64,000 nt of DNA from Silene conica (taxonomy: Eukaryota > Streptophyta > Magnoliopsida > Caryophyllales > Caryophyllaceae). Shown here in pieces: positions 22,286 to 32,300 of the stretch. Made by a program: the position numbers and the translations under genes. The notes under the pieces are model-generated. The model worked only from the letters and a program-made list of their open reading frames with translations. It did no database searches and was not told where the DNA came from. The stretch is taken from positions 56,813,048 through 56,877,047 of the forward strand of contig CM055311.2 in NCBI GenBank assembly GCA_029255685.2, given 5' to 3'. Within the stretch, counting starts at the first letter, position 1. The number at the start of each line of letters is the position of its first letter.

Positions 22286-22647
22286 ACTTAATTTAATTTA
22301 AGTTAACTATTATTATTATTATTATTATCCAAGAGAAGACATTAATAAAAAGATAATCTAATACCCAAGGTAATATAGAATATTTTCTACTTTATATATA
22401 ATGGTTTGTTCATAATTAATACATAATACTACGATTACATTACGATAAAAAATAATCCACATATTACAATTTTTTCTAACTATTTATTTCCATATTATCA
22501 CAATCCTCATCTACTTCATCTTCATTATCAATATCACTGTCGACAAAGAATCCATAGCCTCGCCAAATATTTTTGACTAAGTTGCTTCGTACTTATACAC
22601 GTCCGTCTTCCGCTTTTATCAAACATGCCTGAATCTAATGTTATTCC

Positions 22648-22893
22648 TTAAATGTTCACATCATGTTGTATAATTCCAAGAGCGTGCATTTTTATAAAAT
22701 TATAGAGGGTGAATGTAGAAACAATGATCGATATTTGATACTTATATGATATTTGGGGCATGATTTTTAACACTTTCTACCTTTTCTTTAATTGACCAAA
22801 CGTTATTTCAACTTTCATCCTCGATGATGAATGTCGATAGTTGAAGTATTTTACCATTCCTTCAAGCGGTCTATGCTTGTATTCGGGCATATG
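22648..22893 (-). pseudogene. Harbinger transposase C-terminal remnant
   Basis: Reading the minus strand from 22893 gives about 80 residues with the Harbinger (DDE_Tnp_4) C-terminal pattern: EYKHRPLEGMVKYFNYRHSS, then KVEITFGQLKKR, a stop, and KVLKIMPQISYKYQ with a closing TLYNFIKMHALGI. In the intact family this region holds the last catalytic acidic residue (the E of VERTFG-type motifs; here VEITFG). One in-frame TAG, most simply a former Trp codon, and loss of the N-terminal part make it non-functional. Without this remnant the element would be classed only as a large MITE. Confidence 0.8.
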
Positions 22894-23059
22894 GCATTAG
22901 GGTGACTATATGTAAGATCGTTTGATATTAGAGATAGTAAAAACGGGTACAATTATTAATAATTTGTTTTTTTTCAAAAAAAAATGTGTATCGAATAATT
23001 AAAGCGAAATGTTTTTTTATCGGTTGTTAAAATAAACTTCGTATATAGCTTTTTGAATT

Positions 23060-23205
23060 GAGTTTATATGAGCTGAACTGAACTGAACTTATAAGAACTG
23101 AACTGAACTTATAGGAACTGAACTTATAGGATTATAGGAACTGAACTGAACTGAACTTATAGGAACTGAAGTGAACTTATAGAATCTGAACTGAACTTAA
23201 ATCAA
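23060..23205. repeat. Subterminal repeat array, right side of Harbinger element
   Basis: Second array of GAACTGAACTTATAGGAACT-type units just inside the right inverted end. Confidence 0.85.
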
Positions 23206-23236
23206 GTGACTTGAAATCCAAAAGAACAGAGCCTTC

Positions 23237-23967
23237 TGGTTGGTAACCGAGTAACTTTGATTCTCAACAAAAAGCTTGGGCGCTTGTGTAGAAAGCTTCC
23301 TCTGTTTGGATGCTTGCCGAGCTGCCCTCTTATGAAAAACAAAGTTATAAACAACATACCCAATGTTTAAATTTTTTTGTGATGCAATGACTCCTTTCAG
23401 CGAGGTTAGGACTAAGGAAGGTTGGATCAATGTAAAGAACCATACTATTCTGATCAGATCGAATGTTTCCGAACGGAACTTCATAAAGTACTGATGATGT
23501 CTTTGTGGTTTCACTTCTCTGTTAACAATCTATTAACCTCTTTGTAGAAAGAATCCCACTCTCCATCCCCATTAGCATATAATCTCACTTCGCAAATACC
23601 ATTAAGAAAACAGTAGAGTTTCTATCAATAATAAGCATATTCTTTCATTGAATAAGGGATATAACACTTCATTGTGACCTAAGCTACATCTTTGGCCGTT
23701 GAAATACGGTAAACTATGCCACTAGCTACTACTGAAGCTATATTCAGTAACCAAAATGGACATGAATTCCAGATACAAGTCTGGATTAATAACCCAGGCA
23801 ATATGAACTTGCATTATCTACCATGAACGCATATATGGCATTTGTGCTTCTTCTAGTATCTTCCTCTCCTTACAGGAGAACATCTATCCACTGTATATTC
23901 TGTTCAAAAGCCCAACTTTGACCCACAGGAGTCCCAGCAACATAGAGAGACAGTTCAAAGCAGGACC
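23237..23967 (-). other. Downstream region of the RPH1-type gene, probably including 3' UTR
   Basis: No further coding exon recognised. The ORF at 23197-23514 on the minus strand overlaps the Harbinger end and has no family features. The portion next to 23968 is presumably 3' UTR. Confidence 0.5.
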
Positions 23968-25691
23968 TTACTCTGATTTCTCCAGCCATCCTAACTGCAA
24001 AGCAGAAAACTAAAAAAATAAACAACAAAAGAAACGCATATGGGCAAGGATTTAACGTTAGATGAGACGTACTGTACCTTCCATGCATACATAACAAAGA
24101 AGGCAATGGTATCTGCAGACCAAACAACAGCAAAAGACTTCCAAAAGAATGGAATTATGACATTCAGTAATGGAATGAGGAGGAAGAGATAGTTAAGTGC
24201 TTCCTTTTCCTTGCTTGGGCAGTCACGGGCACGAAGAGATGGAACGGCTGCAGAATAATGAGCAACTGACTCATTTCAGTATTCAACTATGAATTTGTTC
24301 AACCAAATGAAGAATATAATCAACTGGTCTTATGATTGTTAAGACTGTTTGCCCGGAGGTTGATCAGTATCAAAGTATTTCACAGTTTTGTCCATTTCCG
24401 GTGATTTCAAACAAAATTCAAGCAGGCGCTTAGGTTACCATGAGAAAACATAGGAATCCGAAAATTTCCTGAATAATATGAAACTTGTTTGGTTGCTACA
24501 ATTTAGAGACTGTAGGGATTTCCGTTTGTTACATAATGGACGAGTTAGGTTACCTACTTGGTCATGGGATCATGGGTAAGCAAGCAATATGTGATATCAA
24601 GTTTCATATCATCTCCAAAGTTGAAGAAGGCATGTTAATGAATCTTAGCCCTTTAGTTTTGAAAGCTTGTAACCAGTTGAATGTTGAATAATAGTAGTGG
24701 GTGAGAGGGTATATGAGTGATGAATAATGAGCGGAGATGGCGGATGGCGGCTGAAAATGAAGGTAATCTGTAGAGAAGATGGACAAAAATAGAAAAGTGT
24801 ATAACTAAAATCGGAGGCATGATTTAACAGGAGTGATTCTCCAATGGGTGGCATAGACTCATAAAATGAGTAGAGCAGAAAAGGAAGAAAAGACATACTG
24901 AACATCCAGATGGACCACATTCCCATTAGTCGCCAGAGATCTGGTTGATTTGAAGGAAACACAAGATTGAAGGACAGAAGTCCGCCCAGAAACATAGACA
25001 CATATGCCTGAATTTCAAAAATAGAATATAAGGTAGTTCCTGGCACAGCAGGATTTTTGGAAGCCGTTGAAGCCCTTGGAGCAAAGGTTGCAGCCGTTTT
25101 ATTAACTACCTGATCAAAAGCAGATATAACTCAAGTCAACTACCAGATTCATCCATTAGCTTATGCTTATCTCTCTACTGCTAATTTCCAATTCACAAAA
25201 CAAAAGATGACTACAGGGGTTTCAACTCTCAACTCTCAACTCTCAACAATGCAATCATCTTCCCCTTGTCGTTTTAATACGTTATTTTACATAAACAACC
25301 TATAATATTAGGGTCACTTCAGATAAACAAAAATGAAGTGAACTGAAATGAGCTAAAATTAGGTGGGAAAAGGGGGAGAGATGAGAGGAAATAGAGAAGG
25401 TGCCTTTTTGAGGTCTTTCTGAATAGAATCAGAAGCAGCAGCAGCAGCAGCAGTAGAGGGAGGAGGAGGCGGAACAGAAGCATCGTCTGTTCCAATACTA
25501 GTTTGAGTCACACTATCTTGAGTGTTATTACTACTTGATACATCATCTGAGCTCATCCGGATTCGTAAGCTGCGTCTTGGACTGAAAGTGGAGTTGACAG
25601 ATGTTGTTGGTGTTTGGAAGAATGGACATCTTGTTGTACAAACATACGCAATTGATGATGAATGGCCTGTTGGTAGTAACAAGCTTCTCAT
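23968..25691 (-). CDS. RPH1: RPH1-type chloroplast membrane protein, four exons
   Basis: Exons on the minus strand: 25691-25404, 25109-24899, 24247-24078 and 23994-23968; joined they give 231 residues ending in LGWLEKSE. Exon 1 is Ser/Thr-rich with few acidic residues at first, as in a plastid transit peptide, then has an Ala and Pro run encoded by GCA/GCT repeats. Exon 2 starts VVNKTAATFAPRAS and holds two hydrophobic segments; exon 3 contains PSLRARDCPSKEKEALNYLF, then two more segments. I recognise these blocks as the RESISTANCE TO PHYTOPHTHORA 1 family, plastid proteins needed for oomycete resistance in Arabidopsis and potato (family knowledge). Introns 2 (GTATGT...CTGCAG) and 3 (GTACAG...TTGCAG) are ordinary; intron 1 appears to use a GC donor (AAAAAG|GCACCT), the only donor available before the stop. 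The start is the first ATG in frame. No disabling change is visible, so the gene looks functional. Confidence 0.85.
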
Positions 25692-26388
25692 CCTTCTGTC
25701 TTCTCTATCTTTCTCTTTACAGATATTCACATCCTAATTGGACCCTTCCTTAAGATGAGGATGATATCGGATTCTCGGATTATTGGATGAGGTGCATATT
25801 ACTTCCAATAAATGTTGGTAGTAACTATCGGGGTTCATTCGCGCTTCTCTTCACCGAACCACATATTTCATCCGGTTCGTATGCGGTTTAGTTTGGCAAA
25901 CCGCCGAACTTAAACCATACCGTTCCTAACAGTTATAAACGGTTCAGTTAACTACTTTAAACGGTTATTTGCGATTCGATTATCCGTTAACCTATAAACC
26001 TCCTAAATATACTTTTTCTTTAGCTTTCGTGAATTTATCTAGTGGTTTAGTTAAATTTTTATTATATATTATAGTCAACAATAAAGTTAATTAGTGAAAC
26101 TTTAATATTAATTAATCTAACAATTTTTGAATTTGAAAACATTAAGAAAATTAAACGAAAGAACAATAAAATAAATACAAACTATTTTATTTTAAATAAA
26201 ATTTAAATCTATTAAATATTAAATTACATACCGGTGATATCAAACCATTAAAACATGCTACAACAAGTTAACAAAATAACAAATTCAATTTAAAGCAAAT
26301 GAAGGCATTAGTAGGTTATATTGATAGTTAAAATTTGAGCAGTACACCCATAGTTTAGAGTATTCTTATCAATTAATCCTAAAAACTA
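25692..26388. other. Upstream region of the RPH1-type gene and AT-rich spacer
   Basis: Presumably holds the promoter and 5' UTR of the gene at 23968-25691. Repeated CGGTTC/CGGTTAAC words at 25870-26000 suggest a transposon remnant. No clear TATA box could be assigned. Confidence 0.45.
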
Positions 26389-26521
26389 AGGCAACACTAA
26401 GTAAAAATTGGCATTTGCATTCATATTTTTAAAATTACATAAATAAAATATGACAATCATATTAAATAAAATGCAGCATTAAAATATGAATGCAAATGCC
26501 AATTTTTAAGCCAAATCGCCT
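26389..26521. mobile_element. Small foldback MITE, 133 bp
   Basis: A perfect 27 bp inverted repeat (26403-26429 against 26481-26507) sits inside further matching ends AGGC...GCCT, flanked by TA on each side (26387-26388, 26522-26523). The total length suits a Stowaway-like or other small MITE; the family is not recognised. Confidence 0.75.
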
Positions 26522-27549
26522 TAAGGAGCAAATATCTTATATTTGGTTGCGGTTTTTACGGATTTACGTGGTTATTATCTTATAAAATCACAATTAAATT
26601 ACACAAATCATATTTATGTCCAAGTTAATCTTAGTACTCTTAGGCTTCATAATTTAGTCCTTACTAAATTTTGACCACGATTCAACTTGATTTACTTTAT
26701 TGTTCGTTACTTACTCGTATTTACGAGAAAAATAAAAGGAAAAAGCCAAATAAGCCATTTAAAAATTCGAAAAAAAAAAACAAAATTCAAATTTTGAATA
26801 TTCTGGAATTTCCCCAAAATTCCAAAACTTTAATTAAATTAGCGGTATTATATAAATTAATTTATTTCATAAATAAATCGTAAAATACATGTTTGTAAGC
26901 CAAAAATTCCAGATTTGCTATAAAAACATGCAAAAATTAAAATTAAAATTTTGATTATTCCAAAATCACTTTTAGAACCTGGAAAAACCAAAGATCTAAG
27001 CTAAAGACGAATTTTAAATTGCATGACTCAATAAATTCCAATTATTAACATTTATCATATAAAATTAATAATCAATGAAAACAGAAACTTTTCAACTTGA
27101 AATTTTGGATCTGATGTTCATATCACATATGACATCGTGTATCTATGGGTAAAATTTCATGCCATAAAATTAATTTTAACTATTTTTAGCACAATTTGTC
27201 ACTATTTTAATGATTTTAACCTGTAAAATCATAAATCGTGCATTATAAGATGAAACAATCTCAAAATTGACATACATTCTGTAAATATAGCATGTGATAT
27301 TGTGTAAACATTTCATAGCCATATTTCAGCTATAATTATTTATGTCGAAATTAGTCACTATTAATTTTTTATTTTTACCTTCAAAATCATTATTCATGTA
27401 AAATAAGATTAAAAAATCTAAAACTTTACATACATTCGGTAAATATTGCATGTGACTACTTCTTATAAAGATTTCATTGCCAGATTCATAGTATAACCTT
27501 GCTTACCCATTTTATCTCATATTATGACTATATTATATCGCTTCGATTG
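26522..27549. other. Very AT-rich stretch, nothing recognised
   Basis: No ORF with family features. Part of it may be non-coding Helitron sequence upstream of the helicase remnant, but I cannot define a 5' Helitron end. Confidence 0.5.
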
Positions 27550-28257
27550 TAGACGCTATTTACCCATCCCTCAGGAATCAACTATCGAATCCCGAATATC
27601 TTCAGGAAAGGGCCATCTTTGCGCCTACATATGAGATCGTCTATTTGGTTAATGACTATGTACTATCTCAAAAAGATGGAGCAGAGAAAATTTACTTTAG
27701 CTCGCATGAGGTTAGTAAAGATGAAAGCAATGTTGGGGTGCGTGATTTGTATTCAACAAAATTTCTTAAGTCTATTAATTAAGTGTTATGGCCTTCCAAA
27801 TCACGAACTAAAGCTGAAGGTAAGTGTTATAGTTATGCTTCTTCGAAACATCAACCAATCTCGCGGTTTGTGCAACGTCACTCGACTAATAGTGACCGAC
27901 TTAAGATCACATGTCATTAGAGCAACAATCGTATCTGGCAGTCATATGAGCGATAAAGTGCATATTGCATGTATTACACTTTCTCCTTCTGACTCCAATA
28001 AATTCCCAGTACAATTTGACAAAAGACAATTTTTTGTGGCAGTGTGTTTTGCAATGACAATAAATAAAAACCAAGGGCAGTCTATAGCACATGTTGGGAT
28101 TTATCTTCCAAGGCCGGTGTTTACGCACGGCCAACTTTATGTGGCTATTTCAAGAGTCACAAGTAAAAAGGGGTTGAAAATTCTGATTTGCGATAATAAA
28201 AAACACGTGTCTAATAGAACAAAGAAAATAGTGTATGAAGAAGTTTTCGAGAAGTAA
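27550..28257 (+). pseudogene. Helitron Rep/helicase C-terminal remnant
   Basis: Encodes the last part of the Helitron replication initiator/helicase, a PIF1-type 5'-3' DNA helicase for rolling-circle transposition. The 27619-28257 reading frame ends with typical late helicase motifs: KFPVQFDKRQFFVAVCFAMTI then NKNQGQS (motif V/VI-like), VGIYLPRPVFTHGQLYVAIS and RVTSKKGLKILICD. Upstream, sequence such as IFAPTYEIVYLVNDYVL and GLPNHELKLK appears in other frames, so there are several frameshifts. The Rep domain and the Walker A and B motifs are absent. The PIF1-like end is unmistakable, and the 3' hairpin at 28510 confirms Helitron rather than host PIF1. Confidence 0.88.
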
Positions 28258-28509
28258 TAGTATAATATACTTCTGATTGTACGTCGTAACAACATAATGT
28301 CTTTTTTCCTTCGCATTTTGCTACTTTTATTATGCTTTGAAATTTCCAATGAGTTATTGTTCTATTTTACTTAGTGCCATATTTTAGAAACTCTCGATAA
28401 CTACTTTTATATTATTAGTACATCTTAAATATACTTGATAAATACTCCTATAAATAAGCAACTATTATTAATATAATATAATTTGTTTATAACTTTCTAC
28501 ACAACAAAT

Positions 28510-28527
28510 CCGTGCAATATTGCACGG
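28510..28527 (+). terminator. Helitron 3' terminal hairpin
   Basis: CCGTGCAATATTGCACGG is fully self-complementary and lies 11 bases before the presumed end; in Helitrons this hairpin marks where strand transfer stops. Confidence 0.8.
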
Positions 28528-28667
28528 CATAAAAATAGTACATACCAAAGCTTACTTCACTATCCCCCTAGCTGATATTAATGCCATTATCATAAATTCA
28601 CAATACATCACAATTCACAACCCACAAGTTAGCATGCTTACTGCAAGCTTGACGCTTGAGATTTCTA

Positions 28668-29330
28668 TTACTTGAAGGTCTTCTCCTTGAAGGACGAATC
28701 AACCAAAGTAGGTGCAGTATGAAACTTATTCTTTGCACGATCAATAAAATCAGATACCTTATCATTAAAACTGTCAACATTCATGTTGTTACCACCCACC
28801 ATTGTTTGACTTCTAATCTTTCTTCCTGCCCTATCTATATACTCAGTAAACAAGCCATTTATACTCTCAGCAATCGAGGATTTCTCTCCGATATGGGACA
28901 TAGTTGGAACTCTATGCTCCACCCCATGTATCGGCAACAAGCTAGCCTTAGGCTTGTGGGTTTGTGGCCCATTTGAATGATCTCCGCTTTGGCGAAAGAT
29001 AATGGGAACACTTTGATCAAGTTCTTTCTTGTTCTCGACGGGTGGTCGAGGGCATCTATCGCTTACAAGGGTAGGAATAGGTGAAACATCAAAACCTCCT
29101 CTTCCAGTTTGTGTAGTGTTGGACTGTTTGGGGATTCGAGTACAACGGTCAGTTAGCGGAGTATGAGTCATGAGAGAGACGTTAGGGGAAGGTGTTTGAT
29201 GATGGACCTGGTTATTAGAACCGAAACGAATAGCTCTGAAAGGGGAAGTGGTTTGGATGACTCTTCTCAATTTGTCGCAAACAGTTGGATATTCGGGTTT
29301 TAAGGTAGGAGGATAAGTATTCTTCTCCAT
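28668..29330 (-). CDS. Uncharacterised plant protein, 220 residues, single exon
   Basis: Intact ORF on the minus strand from ATG at 29330 to TAA at 28668-28670. No catalytic domain is recognised. The N-terminal two thirds are Pro/Ser/Thr-rich and likely disordered, with basic patches (KLRRVIQTTSPFRAIRFG, residues 20-37). The C-terminal third looks folded and helical, with two related segments: FTEYIDRAGRKIRS (161-174) and VSDFIDRAKNKFHT (192-205), a (Y/F)IDRAxxK repeat. No signal peptide or membrane span is seen. Codon use is ordinary, and a TATA box lies 48 bp before the ATG, so I take it as a genuine host gene rather than transposon coding. It is squeezed between a Helitron (ending 28539) and a Tat retrotransposon (from 29721). 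I recall plant unknowns with similar FxDKVSDFIxRAK ends but cannot name a function. Confidence 0.78.
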   Translation of the reverse strand: MEKNTYPPTLKPEYPTVCDKLRRVIQTTSPFRAIRFGSNNQVHHQTPSPNVSLMTHTPLTDRCTRIPKQSNTTQTGRGGFDVSPIPTLVSDRCPRPPVENKKELDQSVPIIFRQSGDHSNGPQTHKPKASLLPIHGVEHRVPTMSHIGEKSSIAESINGLFTEYIDRAGRKIRSQTMVGGNNMNVDSFNDKVSDFIDRAKNKFHTAPTLVDSSFKEKTFK

Positions 29331-29377
29331 AGATGTCAGAGGTAAGTGAAGATTGTAGTTAAAAGAATACAGAAATT

Positions 29378-29385
29378 TATTTATA
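29378..29385 (-). promoter_or_regulatory. Probable TATA box for the 28668-29330 gene
   Basis: TATAAATA on the minus strand, 48 bp upstream of the ATG; transcription would start near 29350, giving a short leader. Confidence 0.6.
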
Positions 29386-29720
29386 GAAGAAGAAGATGAT
29401 TGGTGTAAGAAGGGATGAGTGCGTGGGAATTGATGCTACTGGGTTTGGGTTTGGGTTTAGGGTGGAAAACAACTACGTATTGTTGAAAATTGAGAAGAAG
29501 AATATTGACGATACTAGGTAGATTCTAATGTGTCCATTACAAAGCACAAACTTCGGTACATGTTTTCAAAAGAAAGATGTCTTCGCATCACATTCTATTT
29601 TCTTCTTTTTAATTGTTTTTCAAACACTCGTTTTCCTAATAATACTTCATATCTAAGGAATTTACATATGATCATTTTTTAAAATATACACTTTTGTCGC
29701 AAATCTTTTTAATATTTTAC

Positions 29721-30336
29721 TGTTATGCCCAAAAATATACTATTTTATGCCTTAACACATGGTATCATGTAATTGGCTCAAGGTTGTACATTTGGCACCA
29801 AAGTCAACGAAGCATAGGAAGAAGAGTAAAAGGGAAGGAAGAAGGCAACGTAAATGAGAAGGAGGGAAAGGCTGAAAGAGCCAAGGCTCAAGATTTGCCT
29901 GAAATGGCCACACACCCAGGCTCCGTCAGAAAAAGCAAACAGAGGATAGAAGCCAAAAGCGGATAAAAGAAGAAGAAAAGACCCGTTGGATTATGGCCAG
30001 ATCCAACGGTCCATAGGAAGAGAGCTTTATATATATGTAAACCTTGTACATTAGAGAGACATTCATTCACAGACTAAGCATACTAGAGCATCAAACAAAA
30101 CCCTAAAAATACTTGTAATACGAGGCATACTCTGAAGGAGAATTCTAGTAGAAACTTGGAGGAAACCTTCCTCCCGCAGTTTTTCCCTAAGGGGTTTTCT
30201 GCGTCATCATTTCTTTGTGTTCTTATATACCTTTCTCTTAATCTCCTAGCAATTAACTCACCTAAACATACCATAATCTAGGCTTGAAATCACTATAACC
30301 TCCATAAACAACATTAGGTAAATTTTGACCTAAACA
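29721..30336 (+). repeat. 5' LTR of Tat element
   Basis: TGTTATGCCC...CTAAACA, with a TATA-like TTTATATATATG at about 30026-30037. Matches 47836-48451 with about 10 differences. Confidence 0.95.
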
Positions 30337-30339
30337 TTT

Positions 30340-30355
30340 TGGCGCCCACCGTGGG
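30340..30355 (+). other. Primer binding site of Tat element
   Basis: TGGCGCCCACCGTGGG starts three bases after the LTR. TGGCGCC starts are common in Tat and Athila elements; I did not assign the tRNA. Confidence 0.75.
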
Positions 30356-30419
30356 CCTATAGTGATTATTCAACCCAAAAAAGTGTGAAAAAACTCAAAC
30401 TCGTCACAAATCCCTCAAA

Positions 30420-32300
30420 ATGACAAACACAAACCCTCAAACAACCTCACAACCCATTTCCTCGGTTGTAGGAACCACCTCTACCTCAATGGTAGCCCTG
30501 GCAACTCCACCAACAACAACGATGGCGCCCCTCAGCGGCAGCACCCCCCAGGTGCAGTCAGGCACCACTAGTGGCGGCACGGTGGCCAGCCCAGGCGACA
30601 ACAGTGGAGAAGCTCCAACTCCAGCCATGTGGAAAACCATGATGGAGGGAATCTTCACCCTCCACCAAGCGGTAGATGGCCTGAAGAAGGACAACCAGGA
30701 GCTGAGGAAGTTAGCCACTGCACAAAACCAGCCTCCGCGTGCCAACGGAGGGACAGGCGCAGAAGCCGGAATCCCAAGGCCTCCAGGAAGCAGGAGTGAG
30801 GCGAGGGCTATCCCCAACGAGTTGGTCACCAGGCTAGACCTTGCGGGAATAACTCCGCCAGAAAGAATCGCGCCTACGGGACTAGGCTACCTTTCCGTCG
30901 ACCTAGACTCGCCTCCGCCACAAACAGGGGCCCCACGTAACGGACTTGTAAGATTACCCGTTAGTACTAACCGTCATGGTAATGCAGGACCTTTCTCCAC
31001 CCCAACCTCGGGCTGGACACAAGGGGAAGGATCGTCGGTGAGGCAACTACTCCTGCTGGGAGCTGGACCATCAGGATGCACTGCCCAGCAAACGCCGTCA
31101 ATAATCCACACCACACCGATGGGTCAGCCCGCATTCAGTCAGCCCACGGTCGGTCAGACCTCAGGAGCACCAGGGTATGCACCTTTCACTCACAGTACCC
31201 CTTGGAATTTCGCTAACCGTTTTGCAGGACCAAACCCTTGGGAGCACCAATACAAAGCGCTGTGGGACTTAGTCAGCCGCATACCAGGAATACCAAGACC
31301 CCTGGAAAAGGCAGCCCCGGAAAGCTACGCAGATTCTCCGTTCACCCTCAACATAGTCTCGGTGGACGTGCCTAAGGGTTCACCCCCCCCCCCCCCCAAA
31401 CATGACGAGTTATGATGGAACGGCCGACCCGATAGATCACATCAACCAGTACAAGCAAAAAATGATGGTGATAACGGCCTCTGGACCCCTGAAAGAGGCG
31501 TGCATGTGCAAGGGATTCAGATCCACTCTCTCAGGAGCCGCCCTCCAATGGTTCGTCAGCCTACCAAACTCCAGCATCTCCAGCTTTGCAAGTCTGGTGA
31601 ACGCGTTCAATCAGCAGTTCGCCAGCAGCAGGAGGCCAGAAAAGCAAACCAGCGACCTCTACCAGATCCAGCAAGGTGATGAAGAATCCACCAGAGACTA
31701 CCTGGCCAGATTCAACAAGGAGATGGTATCCATACCCCACTGTGAGGAGAAGACTGCTATCCACGCCTTCCGCTGGGGGCTACCACAGACCTCCGGCCTA
31801 TACAAAGAGCTAACCAAATGGCCATGCACGGCATACGCTCAGGTTCAGCAGAAGGCGTTGGATGCCATTCGACTGGAAGAGGATGCAGGACCTAGAAGAA
31901 TCAGCTGCAGCTCCGCCTCCACCAGCAGGAAGGCACCAGCAACAGACAGGCAGGAGAGATCGAAACCCTACAGCAGGCCAGTGCATAAGGTCTCTGGAGG
32001 AAAAAGCTGGAAGAACGACCCGAACCTGCCACCAAAGGTACAGGAGTATGGTTTTACTGTCAACCTTGCAGGACTGATCAAAACCCTGAAATAGCTGGGA
32101 GAGAAAGTCAAGTGGCCCAAGAAAAGGGCAGAAGAAAGGAGCAAAGATGGAAGGGACACCAACCTGAGGTGCGACTTCCATAACGAGGACATCGGGCATA
32201 CAACCGAGGACTGCATCACCCTCAGAAAGGAGGTCCGGTATCAGTACGAGCAGGGCAACCTGAACCACATCCTGCCAAAAGGGACCAAGGTGAACGCAAC
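30420..32300 (+). pseudogene. Tat gag, broken
   Basis: Starts at ATG 30420 with a long low-complexity Thr/Pro/Gly-rich region (to 31415), then a retrotransposon gag domain in the next frame (31402-32094) with YDGTADPIDHINQYKQKM, GAALQWFVSLP and DLYQIQQGDEESTRDYLARF, typical of Tat gag. The two frames meet at a run of 15 C (31383-31397), the probable cause of the shift. A TAG at 32092-32094 interrupts, after which the same frame continues open with CDFHNEDIGHTTEDC, the short zinc-knuckle-like motif of Tat gag. Gag forms the cytoplasmic particle. The TAG fits a former CAG codon. Confidence 0.85.
31383..31397 (+). repeat. Mononucleotide run, C15
   Basis: Fifteen C in a row inside gag, coding for a proline run in one frame, exactly where the gag reading frame changes. 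Confidence 0.95.

Larger units (their letters stand above)
21985..23233. mobile_element. PIF/Harbinger-type DNA transposon, 1,249 bp
   Basis: Inverted ends GGCCCTGTTCTTTTGGA (21985-22001) and the complement of GGCTCTGTTCTTTTGGA (23217-23233), flanked by TTC on both sides (21982-21984, 23234-23236). It carries a decayed Harbinger transposase on the minus strand. Both ends are followed inward by arrays of GAACTGAACTGAACTTATAG-like repeats (22001-22285 and about 23060-23205). The three-base duplication fits Harbinger, although TWA is the usual target. Confidence 0.82.
27550..28539 (+). mobile_element. Helitron 3' portion
   Basis: A helicase remnant (27550-28257) is followed about 250 bp later by CCGTGCAATATTGCACGG (28510-28527), a perfect 18 bp palindrome, then CATAAAAATAGT. 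Plant Helitrons end in just such a hairpin about 10 bp before a CTRR terminus; here the last bases read ATAGT, so the C of CTAGT seems lost. The 5' end is not identified. Confidence 0.8.

Noticed and set aside
24645..25046. 133-residue continuous ORF in the RPH1-type gene
   Set aside because: It reads from exon 2 into intron 2; the GTATGT donor at 24898 and the exon 3 match give the better model.
28528..28539. Canonical CTAG(T) Helitron terminus
   Set aside because: The sequence reads ATAGT; I kept the Helitron call on the hairpin and helicase but not a perfect end.
30437..30829. Antisense ORF opposite Tat gag
   Set aside because: Shadow of the Thr/Pro/Gly-rich gag region; no motif.
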